This document shows, piece by piece, positions 1 through 9,421 of a stretch of 64,000 bases of DNA. Every line of letters begins with the position of its first letter. Within the stretch, counting starts at the first letter, position 1. The notes beneath the pieces were generated by a model. It saw nothing but the letters and a program-made list of their open reading frames with translations, was not told the origin of the DNA and ran no database searches. The position numbers were made by a program, and so were the translations under genes. Origin of the DNA: JALORV01 sp963707445. GTDB taxonomy: Bacteria > Pseudomonadota > Gammaproteobacteria > Burkholderiales > Burkholderiaceae_F. The stretch is taken from the NCBI GenBank assembly GCA_963707445.1, contig CAVPPW010000002.1, positions 186,001 through 250,000 on the forward strand, read 5' to 3'.

Positions 1-2923
1 ACACGCGCCAGCGGCGACCGGCCGCAGCTGTTCGAACTCGAGGGTTCGCGGATCGATCTGGCCAGCCTCGCCAGCATTGCGACCCATGTGCCGCTGGGCG
101 CCTCGATCCGCCAGACGATCGCGCGCTATGCGCCGCGAGGCCGGCTGTCCGAAGTCTCGATGCGCTGGGAAGGCGCCGAACCCGAATGGAGCACGCTGAC
201 GGCGAAGGCGCGCTTTGATCAGCTTGTCGCTTGCGGCGCAGCCAGCGCCTGAAGGCGGCAAGGTCGGTACGCCAGGCTTCGAGCGGCTGAGTGGCAACGT
301 GCAGTTGGATCGCGGCGCGGCCGCGCTGCAGCTCGCTTCGCGTGATGCGGTGATCGAGTTTCCCGGCGTGTTCGAGGAACCGCGCCTCGCGTTCAGCCAG
401 CTGCAGGCGGACGTCAAATGGAAACCGGGCGAGCGGCCCGAAGCCCGCATCGACGCACTGCTGCTCGAAAACGCGGATCTGTCCATCAGCGCGAGCGGGT
501 ATCTGGCGGCCTTCGCAATCGGGCACCGGCAGCGGTTCGATCGACGTCACCGGCCGCATCCCGCGGCTTGCCGCAAAGCAGGCGCACCGCTACGTGCCGC
601 TCGCGGCCGGGGCCAGAAACGGTGGCATGGCTGCGGAACGCGATCCTCGAGGGCCGCGTCGAAGACGGTGCGTTCCGGCTGCGCGGCGACCTGGCGAAGT
701 TTCCCTTCCCGGTTGCCGCCGACGGCGAGTTCCGCGTCAGCGCGCGACTGCGAGACGGCATGGTCGACGTTGGCCCGAGGCCGGCGGCCGATGGCTCGGC
801 CGCGCCCGGCGCGGTCTGGCCGCTGCTGCGCGACATCGATGCCGACCTGCTGTTCGAGCGGCAGAGCATGACGATCACCGCGCAGCGCGGCACGATCAAC
901 GGCATGCGCATCAGCGAGACGGTGGCGCGCATCCCCGATCTCGGCCACGACTCGACGCTGGAAGTGAAGGGTCAGACGGCAGGCGCGCTTTCCGACCTGC
1001 TGGGCTACGTCAACGCGAGTCCGATTGCGGACTGGATCGGCGGTGTCACGCGCGGCGCCGAAGCGCGTGGCAATGCACGGGTCGACCTGCAGCTCGTCAT
1101 TCCGCTGCTGCACTCGGGCGATGCGCGCGTCAAAGGCGCGCTGCAGCTGCAGAACAACGACCTGACATTGGTCGACGTGCCGGAATTCTCGCGCGCCAAC
1201 GGCGTGCTCAACTTCAACGAGCGCGGCGTGCGCTTCAACAGCATCGCGGCCGGCTTTCTTGGCGGCCAGGTGCGCCTCGACGCAACCACCCGCAACGACG
1301 GCGCAGTTGTGATCAGCGCTGCCGGCAATGCGACCTCCGCCGGGCTGAGGCGCGCGCTCGATGTCGATGTGGTGCAGCGGTTGCTCGACCGCTCGCAAGG
1401 CGGCACGCGCTACAGCGGCACGCTGACCGCGCAGGGCGGCGGCCTGATACTGCTGGTCGAGAGCGATCTCAGCGGCCTGGCGATCGACGGCGTCGCGCCG
1501 ATTCGCAAGACCGCCGCGGAAGCGCTGCCGTTCCGACTCGAGCGCAACAGCCGCGACGGCGGCGTGACGCTGCGCGTCAGCGGCGGCCGGCTTTTCGGGC
1601 TCGCGTTCGACCACCGTCGCGAGCGCGACGTCGCACGGCTGGTACGCGGCGTCGTCGCGATCAACGAGCCGCCCAACCTGCCTGACAGTGGCCTGCGGGT
1701 CCAGGTCACTGCGCCGCGCTTTGATGTCGAAGCCTGGGCCCAGTGGCTCGGCATCGACCTGCACGCAGCGCCTGCGCCCGCGCGGCCCGCATCGAGCGAT
1801 GAGGGAATCCGCGTCGATTACTTCGCCTTGCGCACGCCGGAGCTGGTGGTCGAGCGCCGCGTATTTCACAACGTCACGCTCGGGGCGTCGCGCACCGATG
1901 CGGGCGGATTCGATGCCAACGTCGTGTCCGACGGCGTCGTCGGCTACATCGGATGGCGGCCGGGTCCGGTCGGCAGCATCGGCGGCACCAGTATGGGACA
2001 GGTGACCGCGCGCCTGTCGAAACTCGTGATCCCGGCAACGAAGAAAGATGACCTGGTCGGCGTACTGCAGGCGCCGACCCGACAGCTGCCGGCCTTCGAG
2101 GTCACGGTCGACAGCTTCGAGCTCGGCCCGACGAAGTACGGCAAGCTCGATCTCGTCGCCGCCAATGCCGGTGGCGACGCCTGGAAGCTCAGCCGGCTCG
2201 AAGTGACGAATCCGGATATGAAGGTCGCCGCCAACGGCGAATGGTCGGGCGCCGTCGGAGCCCGGCGCATGAAGATCACGTTCGACCTCGACACCTCCGA
2301 CGCCGGCGCCACGCTTGGACGCTTCGGTATCCCCGGGGCGCTATCGCGCGGACATGGCAAACTCGACGGCAAGCTCGAATGGTCCGGGTCGCCGTTCGAC
2401 ATCGACTATGCGTCGCTCGGCGGCACGCTGGCGCTGCGCGTCGAGGACGGACGTTTCGTGAAGGTCGAAAGTCGTGGCGCAGGACGCCTGCTGACGCTGT
2501 TGTCGTTGCAGTCACTCTCGCGCACGCTGCTCGCCGATACGCGCGGAACCTTCGGCGAGGGTTTCTCGTTCAGCATGATCAAGGCCGATGCGACGGTGAG
2601 CCGCGGCGTGATGTCGACCGAGAACTTCAGCATGGCCGGCACCGGCGCCGCCGCATTCATTTCCGGCAGCATCGATCTGCGCAACGAGACCCAGCAGTTG
2701 CACCTCGTCGTGCTGCCCGAGATCGATGCATCGACTGCCGCGCTCGCGCTCGGGGTTGCCAATCCGATCCTCGGCCTCGGTGCGCTGCTCGCCAACACCG
2801 TGCTGAAGGCGCCGCTGTCCAAGGCATTTGCGCTCGACTACGACATCACCGGCACGCTGGAACGATCCGGTCGTCACTCGCCGGAACCGGATCGCCGCCA
2901 ACCCTTCGGAGAACCCGCGATGA
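1..2923 (+). CDS. yhdP: YhdP family AsmA-like transport protein, 5' end outside window, frameshifted
   Basis: This is the C-terminal part of a very large AsmA-superfamily protein. Members such as YhdP span the periplasm from the inner membrane and are implicated in phospholipid transport to the outer membrane. The text is rich in repeated beta-strand segments, and the tail (LPEIDASTAALALGVANPIL, then a DYDITGTW-type end) is typical of the family. The reading frame changes near 227, 505-522, 605 and 2857. Skipping one base at 2857 gives GTWNDPVV and a natural stop at 2921-2923, which overlaps the next start as ATGA. Without that correction the frame runs on into the nitrilase and makes an artificial fusion. 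The N-terminal membrane helix lies outside the window. The family call is firm; the breaks are probably sequencing indels. Confidence 0.85.
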
Positions 2924-3753
2924 GTCCCGCGAGCCCGTCAACCACCGTGCGCGTCGCCGCCGTCCAAATGGTGTCGACCCCGCGAGTCGCCGAGAATCTT
3001 GAAACGGCAGCCGCACTGATCGAGGAGGCGGCTGCGACCGGCGCCAGGCTGATCGCGCTGCCGGAGTACTTCTGCCTGATGGGTCTGCGCGACACCGACA
3101 AGGTGGCCGCACGCGAAACGCTCGGACACGGACCGATCCAGGACTTCCTGGCGGCGCAGGCGCGTCGCCACGGTGTCTGGCTGGTCGGAGGCACGCTGCC
3201 GCTCGAAGCGCCGGAGGCCGACCGCGTGCTCAACAGCACGCTGGTGTTCGATCCCCGCGGTCAGCGTGTCGCGCGTTACGACAAGGTGCATCTGTTCCGC
3301 TTCAGCCGCGGCACCGAAAGCTACGACGAGGCGCAGACGATTGCACCGGGCCGCGAAGTCGCCCACTTTGAGCTGGCCACCGACGGCCCCGCGCTTAAAG
3401 TCGGGCTTTCGATCTGCTACGACCTGCGGTTTCCGGAGCTGTATCGCTCGATGGGCCAGCCGGACCTGATCCTCGTGCCGTCAGCGTTCACTGCGACCAC
3501 CGGTCGTGCACACTGGGAAACGCTGCTGCGGGCGCGGGCGATCGAGAATCTGTGCTACGTGCTTGCGCCTGCGCAAGGCGGCCGCCACGAGAACGGGCGC
3601 GCGACCTACGGACACTCGATGCTGATCGGCCCATGGGGCGACGTCCTCGCCAATCGCCCCGAAGGTCAGGGGGTTGTCTTCGGCGACATCGACCCGCAGG
3701 TGATCGCCCAGTGCCGGGCATCATTGCCGGCGCTCGCTCACCGCGTTATGTGA
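2920..3753 (+). CDS. carbon-nitrogen hydrolase (nitrilase superfamily, Nit1/NIT2-like)
   Basis: This 277-residue cytoplasmic amidase of the nitrilase fold is closest in layout to deaminated-glutathione amidase / omega-amidase relatives. The Glu-Lys-Cys triad is visible: Glu in ALPEYF (about residue 48), Lys in RYDKVHLF (about 118) and Cys in GLSICYDLRFPE (about 160). The start is the ATG at 2920, which overlaps the corrected yhdP stop by four bases (ATGA) and so suggests translational coupling. The order yhdP, nitrilase, tldD is common in betaproteobacteria. The physiological substrate cannot be read from the sequence; repair of deaminated glutathione is a reasonable inference. Confidence 0.88.
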   Translation: MSPASPSTTVRVAAVQMVSTPRVAENLETAAALIEEAAATGARLIALPEYFCLMGLRDTDKVAARETLGHGPIQDFLAAQARRHGVWLVGGTLPLEAPEADRVLNSTLVFDPRGQRVARYDKVHLFRFSRGTESYDEAQTIAPGREVAHFELATDGPALKVGLSICYDLRFPELYRSMGQPDLILVPSAFTATTGRAHWETLLRARAIENLCYVLAPAQGGRHENGRATYGHSMLIGPWGDVLANRPEGQGVVFGDIDPQVIAQCRASLPALAHRVM

Positions 3754-3890
3754 TTCCGTTATGCGACCATCGATAGCTATCACGCGATTGCCCACGACGC
3801 AGCCCTTACACTTCGCTCTTCACTTGGCCTTCCGACATCGGCAGCGGATTCGCACGCCGCACTCGCATCCACATCACAAATAACTCACGC

Positions 3891-5351
3891 ATGAAGCTTT
3901 CCGACCCCGCGCTCGACCGCCTGGCCACCGCCAAGGCGCTGCTGCTCGACCCGTACGAACTCGACGAGAGCCGCCTGCAGAAGGTGCTCGCGACAATCTT
4001 CGAGCACCGCGCCGATTACGCCGACCTGTACTTCCAGTACACGCGCAACGAGTCGTTTTCGCTCGAGGAAGGCATTGTCAAGAGCGGCAGCTTCGACATC
4101 GAACAGGGCGTTGGCGTGCGCGCAGTTGCGGGCGATCGGACCGCTTTCGCGTATTCGGACGACATCTCTGTTGAATCGCTGACGGAAGCGGCGCTGACGG
4201 CGCGAGCGATTGCGCGCCAGGGCAGCGGCAAATCGCGCGTGACGCCGAGGATCGCACCGCGTAAGCAGGTCACGCTCTACGGGAGTGACGATCCGGTCGC
4301 GTCGCTGGATGCCGCCGCGAAGATCCGGCTGCTCGAACATATCGAACAGCTCGCGCGGGCGCGTGACCCGCGGGTCAAGCAGGTCATGGCCAACCTCGGC
4401 GCCGAGTATGACGTGGTGCTGGTGGCGCGCAGTGACGGCGTGCTGGCCGCGGACGTGCGGCCGCTGGTACAGCTCTCGATCACGGTCATTGTCGAAGAAC
4501 ACGGCCGGCGCGAGCAGGGATTTTCCGGCGGCGGCGGGCGCCACGGCCTGTCGTTCTTCGACGAGGAACGCCTCGCCGAGCATGCGCACAAGGCGGTCGA
4601 CCAGGCGCTCGCTAACTTGAACGCGCGACCTGCGCCCGCCGGCGTGATGCCGGTCGTGCTGGGTCCGGGCTGGCCCGGCGTGCTGCTCCATGAAGCGGTC
4701 GGGCATGGACTCGAAGGCGATTTCAACCGCAAGGGCTCGAGTGCATTCGCCGGACGCATTGGCGAGCGCGTCGCGTCGCGCGGCGTCACCGTGGTCGATG
4801 ACGGCACGATGCCCGATCGCCGCGGTTCGCTCAACATCGACGACGAAGGCAACCCGACGCAGCGCACCGTGCTGATCGAGGATGGCATCCTGCGCGGCTA
4901 CATCCAGGACTCGCTCAACGCGAGGCTGATGAAGGTGGCACCGACCGGCAACGGCCGGCGCGAGTCGTTCGCGCATCTGCCGATGCCGCGCATGACCAAC
5001 ACGTACATGCTGGCCGGCGCGCATGATCCCGAGGAGATCATCCGCTCGGTGAAGTCCGGTCTTTATGCGTCGAATTTCGGCGGCGGGCAGGTCGACATCA
5101 CCAACGGCAAGTTCGTGTTCGGCATGGCCGAGGCGTACCTGATCGAAAACGGCCGCATCACCGCGCCGGTGAAGGGCGCGACGCTGATCGGCAACGGCCC
5201 GGATGCGCTGACCCGCGTGACCATGGTCGGCAACGACATGGAGCTCGACCTCGGCATCGGTACCTGCGGCAAGGACGGGCAGAGCGTGCCGGTCGGCGTC
5301 GGCCAGCCGACGTTGCGCATCGAGGGACTGACCGTCGGCGGCACGGCTTAG
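3891..5351 (+). CDS. tldD: metalloprotease TldD
   Basis: TldD is the zinc-bearing subunit of the TldD/TldE heterodimeric protease, which trims unfolded peptides and matures some RiPPs and CcdA. The ORF is uninterrupted at 486 aa, close to the usual length of about 480. The zinc-binding HEAVGHGLEGD motif lies near residue 265, followed by the characteristic glycine-rich and GKDGQSVPVGVGQPTLRI segments at the end. The ATG at 3891 fits the family N-terminus (PALDRLATAKALLLDP). It follows the nitrilase by 137 bases that hold no gene I can see. The partner tldE/pmbA is not in this window. No frameshift is needed, in contrast to many neighbours. Confidence 0.95.
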   Translation: MKLSDPALDRLATAKALLLDPYELDESRLQKVLATIFEHRADYADLYFQYTRNESFSLEEGIVKSGSFDIEQGVGVRAVAGDRTAFAYSDDISVESLTEAALTARAIARQGSGKSRVTPRIAPRKQVTLYGSDDPVASLDAAAKIRLLEHIEQLARARDPRVKQVMANLGAEYDVVLVARSDGVLAADVRPLVQLSITVIVEEHGRREQGFSGGGGRHGLSFFDEERLAEHAHKAVDQALANLNARPAPAGVMPVVLGPGWPGVLLHEAVGHGLEGDFNRKGSSAFAGRIGERVASRGVTVVDDGTMPDRRGSLNIDDEGNPTQRTVLIEDGILRGYIQDSLNARLMKVAPTGNGRRESFAHLPMPRMTNTYMLAGAHDPEEIIRSVKSGLYASNFGGGQVDITNGKFVFGMAEAYLIENGRITAPVKGATLIGNGPDALTRVTMVGNDMELDLGIGTCGKDGQSVPVGVGQPTLRIEGLTVGGTA

Positions 5352-5549
5352 CGGCGCGCTGCTCGCGTACGCGACGCTTCGTGTCGCACGTGCGCTTACA
5401 GCGAAAGGCAAAGTGGCGCGCCGCCTTGGGGCGGCCCGTCGGCGGCGCGTCGATCAAGAGCACGCGGGACCATCGCCGGACTGCCGCGCTCGATGTCACG
5501 GCGCTTGGCATAATTTCCGGACAAGAACGAGAGCCCTCGGGGAGGCCCG

Positions 5550-6152
5550 TTGAAGTTCCTGCCGCCGATCGTGTGGGTGACGCGCCTGCTCGTCGGCGCC
5601 TATCCGCGCTGGATCGGATCTGCGCCGACCGCGGCGCAGCGCATCTACTTCGCCAATCACAGCAGTCACATGGACACCGTGGTGCTGTGGGCCGCGCTGC
5701 CGCAGGAGCTGCGTTCGAACACGCGTCCGGTCGCAGCCAAGGATTACTGGGACCGGCCCGGGATCCGCGGAATGATCGCCCGCGACGAACTCAACGTCGT
5801 GATGGTCGATCGCAGCCGTGAGGATCCGAACGCCGACCCGTTAGAGCCGCTGAAGGATGCACTCGAGCATGGCTTCTCGCTGATCATCTTCCCCGAGGGC
5901 ACGCGCAGCGCGCTGCCGCTTCCCGGGCCGTTTAAAAGCGGGCTCTATCACCTTGCGACCGAGTTTCCGCAGGTCGAGCTGATCCCGGTCTACATCGAGA
6001 ATCTCCACCGCAGCCTGCCGAAAGGGGCGCTGCTGCCGGTGCCGCTCATCTGCACGGTGCGCTTCGGTGCGCCGCTGGCGCTCGCTCCCGACGAGGACAA
6101 GGACGTGTTTCTCGAACGCGCGCGTGCGGCCGTCATCCGGCTCGCGAGCTAG
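5550..6152 (+). CDS. 1-acyl-sn-glycerol-3-phosphate acyltransferase (PlsC-like)
   Basis: This is a membrane-associated acyltransferase of 200 aa, expected to acylate lysophosphatidate to phosphatidate. The catalytic block NHSSHMD (H-x4-D, about residues 37-43) and the glycerol-phosphate motif FPEGTR (about residue 116) are both clear. The start is TTG at 5550, chosen because GGAGG sits eight bases upstream; no ATG gives the same fit. The next gene, 13 bases downstream, encodes a phosphatidate cytidylyltransferase, so the two would catalyse consecutive steps of CDP-diacylglycerol synthesis. The 198 bases upstream contain a CATAAT -10-like element near 5509, but I see no good -35. Confidence 0.85.
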   Translation: MKFLPPIVWVTRLLVGAYPRWIGSAPTAAQRIYFANHSSHMDTVVLWAALPQELRSNTRPVAAKDYWDRPGIRGMIARDELNVVMVDRSREDPNADPLEPLKDALEHGFSLIIFPEGTRSALPLPGPFKSGLYHLATEFPQVELIPVYIENLHRSLPKGALLPVPLICTVRFGAPLALAPDEDKDVFLERARAAVIRLAS

Positions 6153-6165
6153 AGCCTCGAGCGCG

Positions 6166-7122
6166 ATGAACCTGAACTTGAACGAGACTTTCCTGGCGGT
6201 GTTCTGCTCGCTCGCGATCCTCTCGGCGGTCGCGACCGGGGTCGGACAATGGGCTGCGCACCGCACGCTCGACTCTACCCGCCGGTCGCGCCTCGGCATG
6301 CTGAATTCGCGCATCCGCGGCTCGTGGTCGCTGGTGGCGGTGTTCGCGATCGCCTTTACGCTCGGCCCGGTCGCGCTGCTGGTCGTGTTCGCGCTGGCGT
6401 CTTTCTTCGCACTGCGCGAATTCGTCTCGCTGACGCCGATCAAGCCGTCCGACCACTGGGCGCTGGTCGTCGCCTTTTACGTCGTGATTCCGGCGCAGTA
6501 CATCCTGCTCGGCTTCGGCCGTGCCAGCGTGTTCGCGACCTTCATCCCGGTCTACGTGTTCCTGCTGCTGCCGGTGATCGGCGCGATCCAACAGGACAAC
6601 GAACGCTTCCTCGAGCGGGTGGCCAAGGTGCAGTGGGGCATGATGATCAGCGTCTACTGCATCAGCCATGCACCGGCAATCGCCACGCTGCCGATCCGCG
6701 GCTATGAGGGGCGTGGTCCGCTGCTGCTGCTGTTCTTCCTGCTGGTCCTGTTTCTCACCGACGTGCTGCAGATCACGTTCAGCGCCGCTCTCGGCGGACG
6801 CACGCTGCGCTCGAATCCGAACAAGACCGTCAATGGCGTGTTGGCCGGAAGCGCCTGCGGCGCACTGATCGGCACCGCGCTATGGTGGATGACGCCGTTT
6901 ACATGGTGGCAGGCGCTCGTCATGTCGCTGGTGATCGTCGGCACCGGCTATCTCGGCAGCGTCGTGCTGTCCGCGGTCAAGCAGAGCCTCGGCGCGCGCC
7001 GCTGGGACAGCGAGTTCGAGCTGACCCGGGGCGTGCTGGAGCGGCTCGATGCCTTGACCTTCGCTGCACCGCTCTTCTGGCAGATCACACGCTACTTCTG
7101 GGTGATCCGCGTCGACGTCTGA
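6166..7122 (+). CDS. phosphatidate cytidylyltransferase (CdsA/YnbB-like)
   Basis: This polytopic membrane enzyme of 318 aa is expected to convert phosphatidate plus CTP to CDP-diacylglycerol. About eight hydrophobic helices are visible. The C-terminal half has the family region LVLFLTDVLQITFSAALGG, then SNPNKTVNGVLAG, in which the S-x-x-K-T and nearby acidic residues correspond to the CDP-DG synthase signature. The ATG at 6166 lies 13 bases after the acyltransferase stop; a longer upstream frame overlaps that gene and lacks a ribosome site. Pairing with a PlsC-type gene resembles the YnbB-type accessory loci rather than the housekeeping frr-uppS-cdsA locus, so this may be a second copy. That last point is inference. 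Confidence 0.82.
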   Translation: MNLNLNETFLAVFCSLAILSAVATGVGQWAAHRTLDSTRRSRLGMLNSRIRGSWSLVAVFAIAFTLGPVALLVVFALASFFALREFVSLTPIKPSDHWALVVAFYVVIPAQYILLGFGRASVFATFIPVYVFLLLPVIGAIQQDNERFLERVAKVQWGMMISVYCISHAPAIATLPIRGYEGRGPLLLLFFLLVLFLTDVLQITFSAALGGRTLRSNPNKTVNGVLAGSACGALIGTALWWMTPFTWWQALVMSLVIVGTGYLGSVVLSAVKQSLGARRWDSEFELTRGVLERLDALTFAAPLFWQITRYFWVIRVDV

Positions 7123-7143
7123 TCGGAGTCAATGTCGACCCGC

Positions 7144-7173
7144 TTGCGGCCCGGCGCCAATCTCGGGTATCTT
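7144..7173 (+). promoter_or_regulatory. candidate sigma-70 promoter for the aroG leader
   Basis: TTGCGG (7144-7149) and TATCTT (7168-7173) are separated by 18 bases, just upstream of the leader-peptide start at 7212. The match is moderate, and the site is proposed mainly because an attenuated transcript has to start here. Confidence 0.35.
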
Positions 7174-7211
7174 GCGATTGCGCGCCGCGTCGATCGCGGT
7201 GCGCCCAGACG

Positions 7212-7295
7212 ATGAATCCGACCGCGCGCTTCGACTTCTTTTACTTTTACGGCTTTTTCCGGCCCACGGCGGAGAGAGTCGAACGGCGCGCGTAA
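7212..7295 (+). CDS. Phe/Tyr-rich leader peptide of aroG
   Basis: This 27-codon ORF carries an aromatic run, FDFFYFYGFF, in codons 7-16: six Phe and two Tyr in ten codons. In a GC-rich genome such a TTC/TTT/TAC-dense run is very unlikely by chance. It ends with TAA 21 bases before a perfect terminator hairpin, which is itself just upstream of aroG. This is the architecture of amino-acid attenuators such as the pheA and trp leaders. Ribosome stalling at the Phe/Tyr codons under starvation would favour an antiterminator and allow aroG transcription. Tyr codons beside Phe codons suggest the sensor reads both end products of the shikimate branch. The peptide itself probably has no further function. 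Confidence 0.85.
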   Translation: MNPTARFDFFYFYGFFRPTAERVERRA

Positions 7296-7316
7296 CAGCA
7301 ACACCGAATCGACCCG

Positions 7317-7349
7317 AACCGCCAGGCCCATCACCTGGCGGTTTTTTTT
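7317..7349 (+). terminator. intrinsic terminator acting as aroG attenuator
   Basis: A perfect 10-bp stem (AACCGCCAGG 7317-7326 with CCTGGCGGTT 7334-7343) has a 7-base loop and is followed by eight T residues (7342-7349). It lies between the aromatic leader peptide and aroG on the same strand, so it would stop transcription before aroG unless it is prevented from folding. A possible competing pairing is GGCGG at 7268-7272 with CCGCC at 7319-7323, only five base pairs and so only suggestive. Confidence 0.9.
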
Positions 7350-7403
7350 CGCCGGGTCAGGCGACGGGCAGTACGAGGACCCACGATGGACGGAGCACGA
7401 CAC

Positions 7404-8483
7404 ATGCGCTACATGACCGACGATCTGCGGATCCGCGAGATCAAGGAACTCTCGCCCCCTGCGCACCTGATCCGCGAGTTTCCGTGCGAAGACAGCGCCT
7501 CGGTCACGGTGCATGAGGCACGCCAGGGAATTCACCGCATCCTGCATGGCATGGACGACCGCCTGGTCGTCGTCATCGGCCCGTGCTCGATCCACGATCC
7601 AGCCGCGGCGCTCGACTACGCCCGCAAGCTCAAGAGCGAACGCGAGCGCCATGCGGCCGATCTCGAGGTCGTGATGCGGGTGTACTTCGAGAAGCCCCGC
7701 ACCACCGTCGGTTGGAAAGGGACTGATCAACGATCCGGACATGGACGGCAGCTTCCGCATCAACCACGGTCTGCGCGTCGCGCGCGAGCTGCTGCTCGAG
7801 ATCAACACCGCCGGAGCTGCCCGCCGGCTGCGAGTACCTCGACATGATCACGCCGCAGTACATCGCCGACTTCGTCGCCTGGGGCGCGATCGGCGCCCGC
7901 ACGACCGAAAGCCAGGTTCACCGCGAACTCGCATCGGGCCTGTCGTGCCCGGTCGGATTCAAGAACGGTACCGACGGCAACATCAAGATCGCCGCCGACG
8001 CGATCAAGGCCGCACAGCAGCCGCATCACTTTCCTCTCGGTCACCAAGGGCGGCCATTCCGCGATCGTCTCGACCAAGGGCAACGAGGACTGCCACATCA
8101 TCCTGCGCGGCGGCAAGGCGCCGAACTTCGACGCCGCAAGCGTCGAGGCCGCGTGTGCCGAACTCGGACGGGCGACCCTGGCGCAACGGCTGATGATCGA
8201 TGCCAGCCACGCCAACAGCCAGAAGAACCACGCCAACCAGGTGCCGGTGTCCGAAAACATCGCGCAGCAACTGGCGGCCGGCGACAACCGAATCATCGGC
8301 GTCATGATCGAGAGTCACCTGATCGCAGGGCGCCAGGACTTCGTCCCGGGCAGGCCGCTCGCCTACGGTCAGTCGATCACCGACGCGTGCATTGGATGGG
8401 ACGACAGCGTGCGCGTGCTGGAGATACTGGCCGAGGGCGTGCGCCAGCGGCGACTCAAGGCGACGGGTTACACCGGGAAGTAA
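7404..8483 (+). CDS. aroG: 3-deoxy-7-phosphoheptulonate synthase, AroG-type, frameshifted
   Basis: DAHP synthase joins phosphoenolpyruvate and erythrose-4-phosphate in the first step of the shikimate pathway. The protein is about 358 aa when three single extra bases (near 7716 in AAA, 7815, and 8033 in a C pair) are skipped. Landmarks in order are MRYMTDDLRIREIKEL, VVIGPCSIHD, FEKPRTTVGWKG, GARTTESQVHREL, PVGFKNGTDGNIK, the MIDASHANSQKN region and LAYGQSITDACIGW, all diagnostic of the type I alpha enzymes AroG/AroF/AroH. I chose ATG 7404 over ATG 7386 because MRYMTDDLRI aligns with the usual N-terminus and a GGACGGAG site precedes it. Regulation by the upstream aromatic attenuator is likely. 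Feedback-site residues cannot be assigned to a specific amino acid with confidence. Confidence 0.9.
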
Positions 8484-8522
8484 AGAGACGTCGATCGGCG
8501 CCGCCCGACGATCACCGCGTCG

Positions 8523-8927
8523 TTAGGCAGGATCCTTGTCGAACCTCGTCACTCCCGGCGGCAAGTACACCCAGGGGTGCCTGCGGCTGTCGTAGACCGA
8601 CACGCTCGGCGCAGGAAAGCTCGGGTCGGCGAACGCGCCCACGGCAACGCTGACGGATTCGTCGTGACCTTCTTCCGTATGGAAGACGGTCGTCCCGCAG
8701 ATCGGGCAGAACCGGAATATGAACCTGGCCCCCTGATCCCCGGCACGGACGTATTCGGTGGCGGTGCCGAAAACCTCGAACGGAGCGGAAAAACTCGCGA
8801 GTGCCGCGAACACGCTGCCGGTTCTCCGCTGACAAGCCAGGCAGTTACAGATTCCGACGCCGCGCGGTTCGCCCTCGACTTGAATGCGCAACTGTCCGCA
8901 GGAACAGGAGGCGGTTCTGGACGACAT
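8523..8927 (-). CDS. GFA family (CENP-V/GFA domain) zinc protein
   Basis: This small protein of 134 aa has the glutathione-dependent formaldehyde-activating (GFA) fold. The zinc ligands are visible as C-x-C (SCSCGQL, residues 8-10), CNCLACQ (about 27-32) and FCPICGTTVF (about 72-78), in the family's spacing. Members are annotated as GFA or CENP-V-like and few have proven activity; a role in thiol or aldehyde chemistry is inference. The gene is followed on the same strand, upstream, by the SnoaL-like gene with a 30-base gap, so the two may be co-transcribed. A C-terminal PWVYLPPG motif is also common in this family. Confidence 0.8.
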   Translation of the reverse strand: MSSRTASCSCGQLRIQVEGEPRGVGICNCLACQRRTGSVFAALASFSAPFEVFGTATEYVRAGDQGARFIFRFCPICGTTVFHTEEGHDESVSVAVGAFADPSFPAPSVSVYDSRRHPWVYLPPGVTRFDKDPA

Positions 8928-8957
8928 TTGGCACCTCCTGGCCGGGTCTGAGCCCGG

Positions 8958-9320
8958 CTATGTTCTGGGCGGCCGTTCGAAGAACCCGACGATCCGCTCC
9001 AGCCTGCCGTCGGCGGACAACTCGCCAAAGTCGGTGCCCTCCACGAACACGCTCCCATCGGCCAGCAGCATGCGCCATGTGAAGCGCAGTTTCTGATGAT
9101 GCGTATCGATGTCGCTCGTGAGCGCGAGGCGGGCTCCGGGGAACTGCTTGAAGAACTTGTCGATGTGATCCACGAGCGCCTCGCGGCCCTCGACGTGAGC
9201 GGTGGGATCCGTGTAGGTGCCCTCTGCGGTCCAGACCCGGTCGAGCAATTGCTGTCTCCGTACGCGGTCGGGTTCACTCCAGGCGCCAATGTATGCCGCG
9301 ATCAGTTCATTCAGCTCCAC
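8958..9320 (-). CDS. SnoaL/NTF2-like small protein
   Basis: This protein of 120 aa has the NTF2-like cone fold pattern: N-terminal helices (ELNELIAAYIGAWSEPD), a WTAEGTYTDPTAHVEGREAL strand-turn block, and a final strand DGRLERIVGFFE. Proteins like this are annotated as SnoaL-like polyketide cyclase or nuclear transport factor 2 family. The pocket usually binds a small hydrophobic ligand, but the ligand is not predictable here. It lies just upstream of the GFA-domain gene in the same direction. Nothing in the context points to polyketide synthesis, so an enzymatic name would be over-reading. Confidence 0.65.
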   Translation of the reverse strand: MELNELIAAYIGAWSEPDRVRRQQLLDRVWTAEGTYTDPTAHVEGREALVDHIDKFFKQFPGARLALTSDIDTHHQKLRFTWRMLLADGSVFVEGTDFGELSADGRLERIVGFFERPPRT

Positions 9321-9421
9321 GCTGGTTCCTCCGACCTTGCTGGAGCCAGTCCGCCGACCGAGGCTTCGTCGATCGCATTGTTAGTGCGGCGCCCGTTCAC
9401 TTGTGGCGCCGCCGGGCTACG

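Noticed and set aside
418..3753. An apparent 1111-residue YhdP-nitrilase fusion.
   Set aside because: One extra base near 2857 removes the natural YhdP stop; correcting it gives a normal ATGA overlap between two genes.
5352..5549. A GC-rich inverted repeat after tldD as terminator.
   Set aside because: GCCGCC/GGCGGC stems occur by chance in this GC-rich DNA and no T-tract follows.
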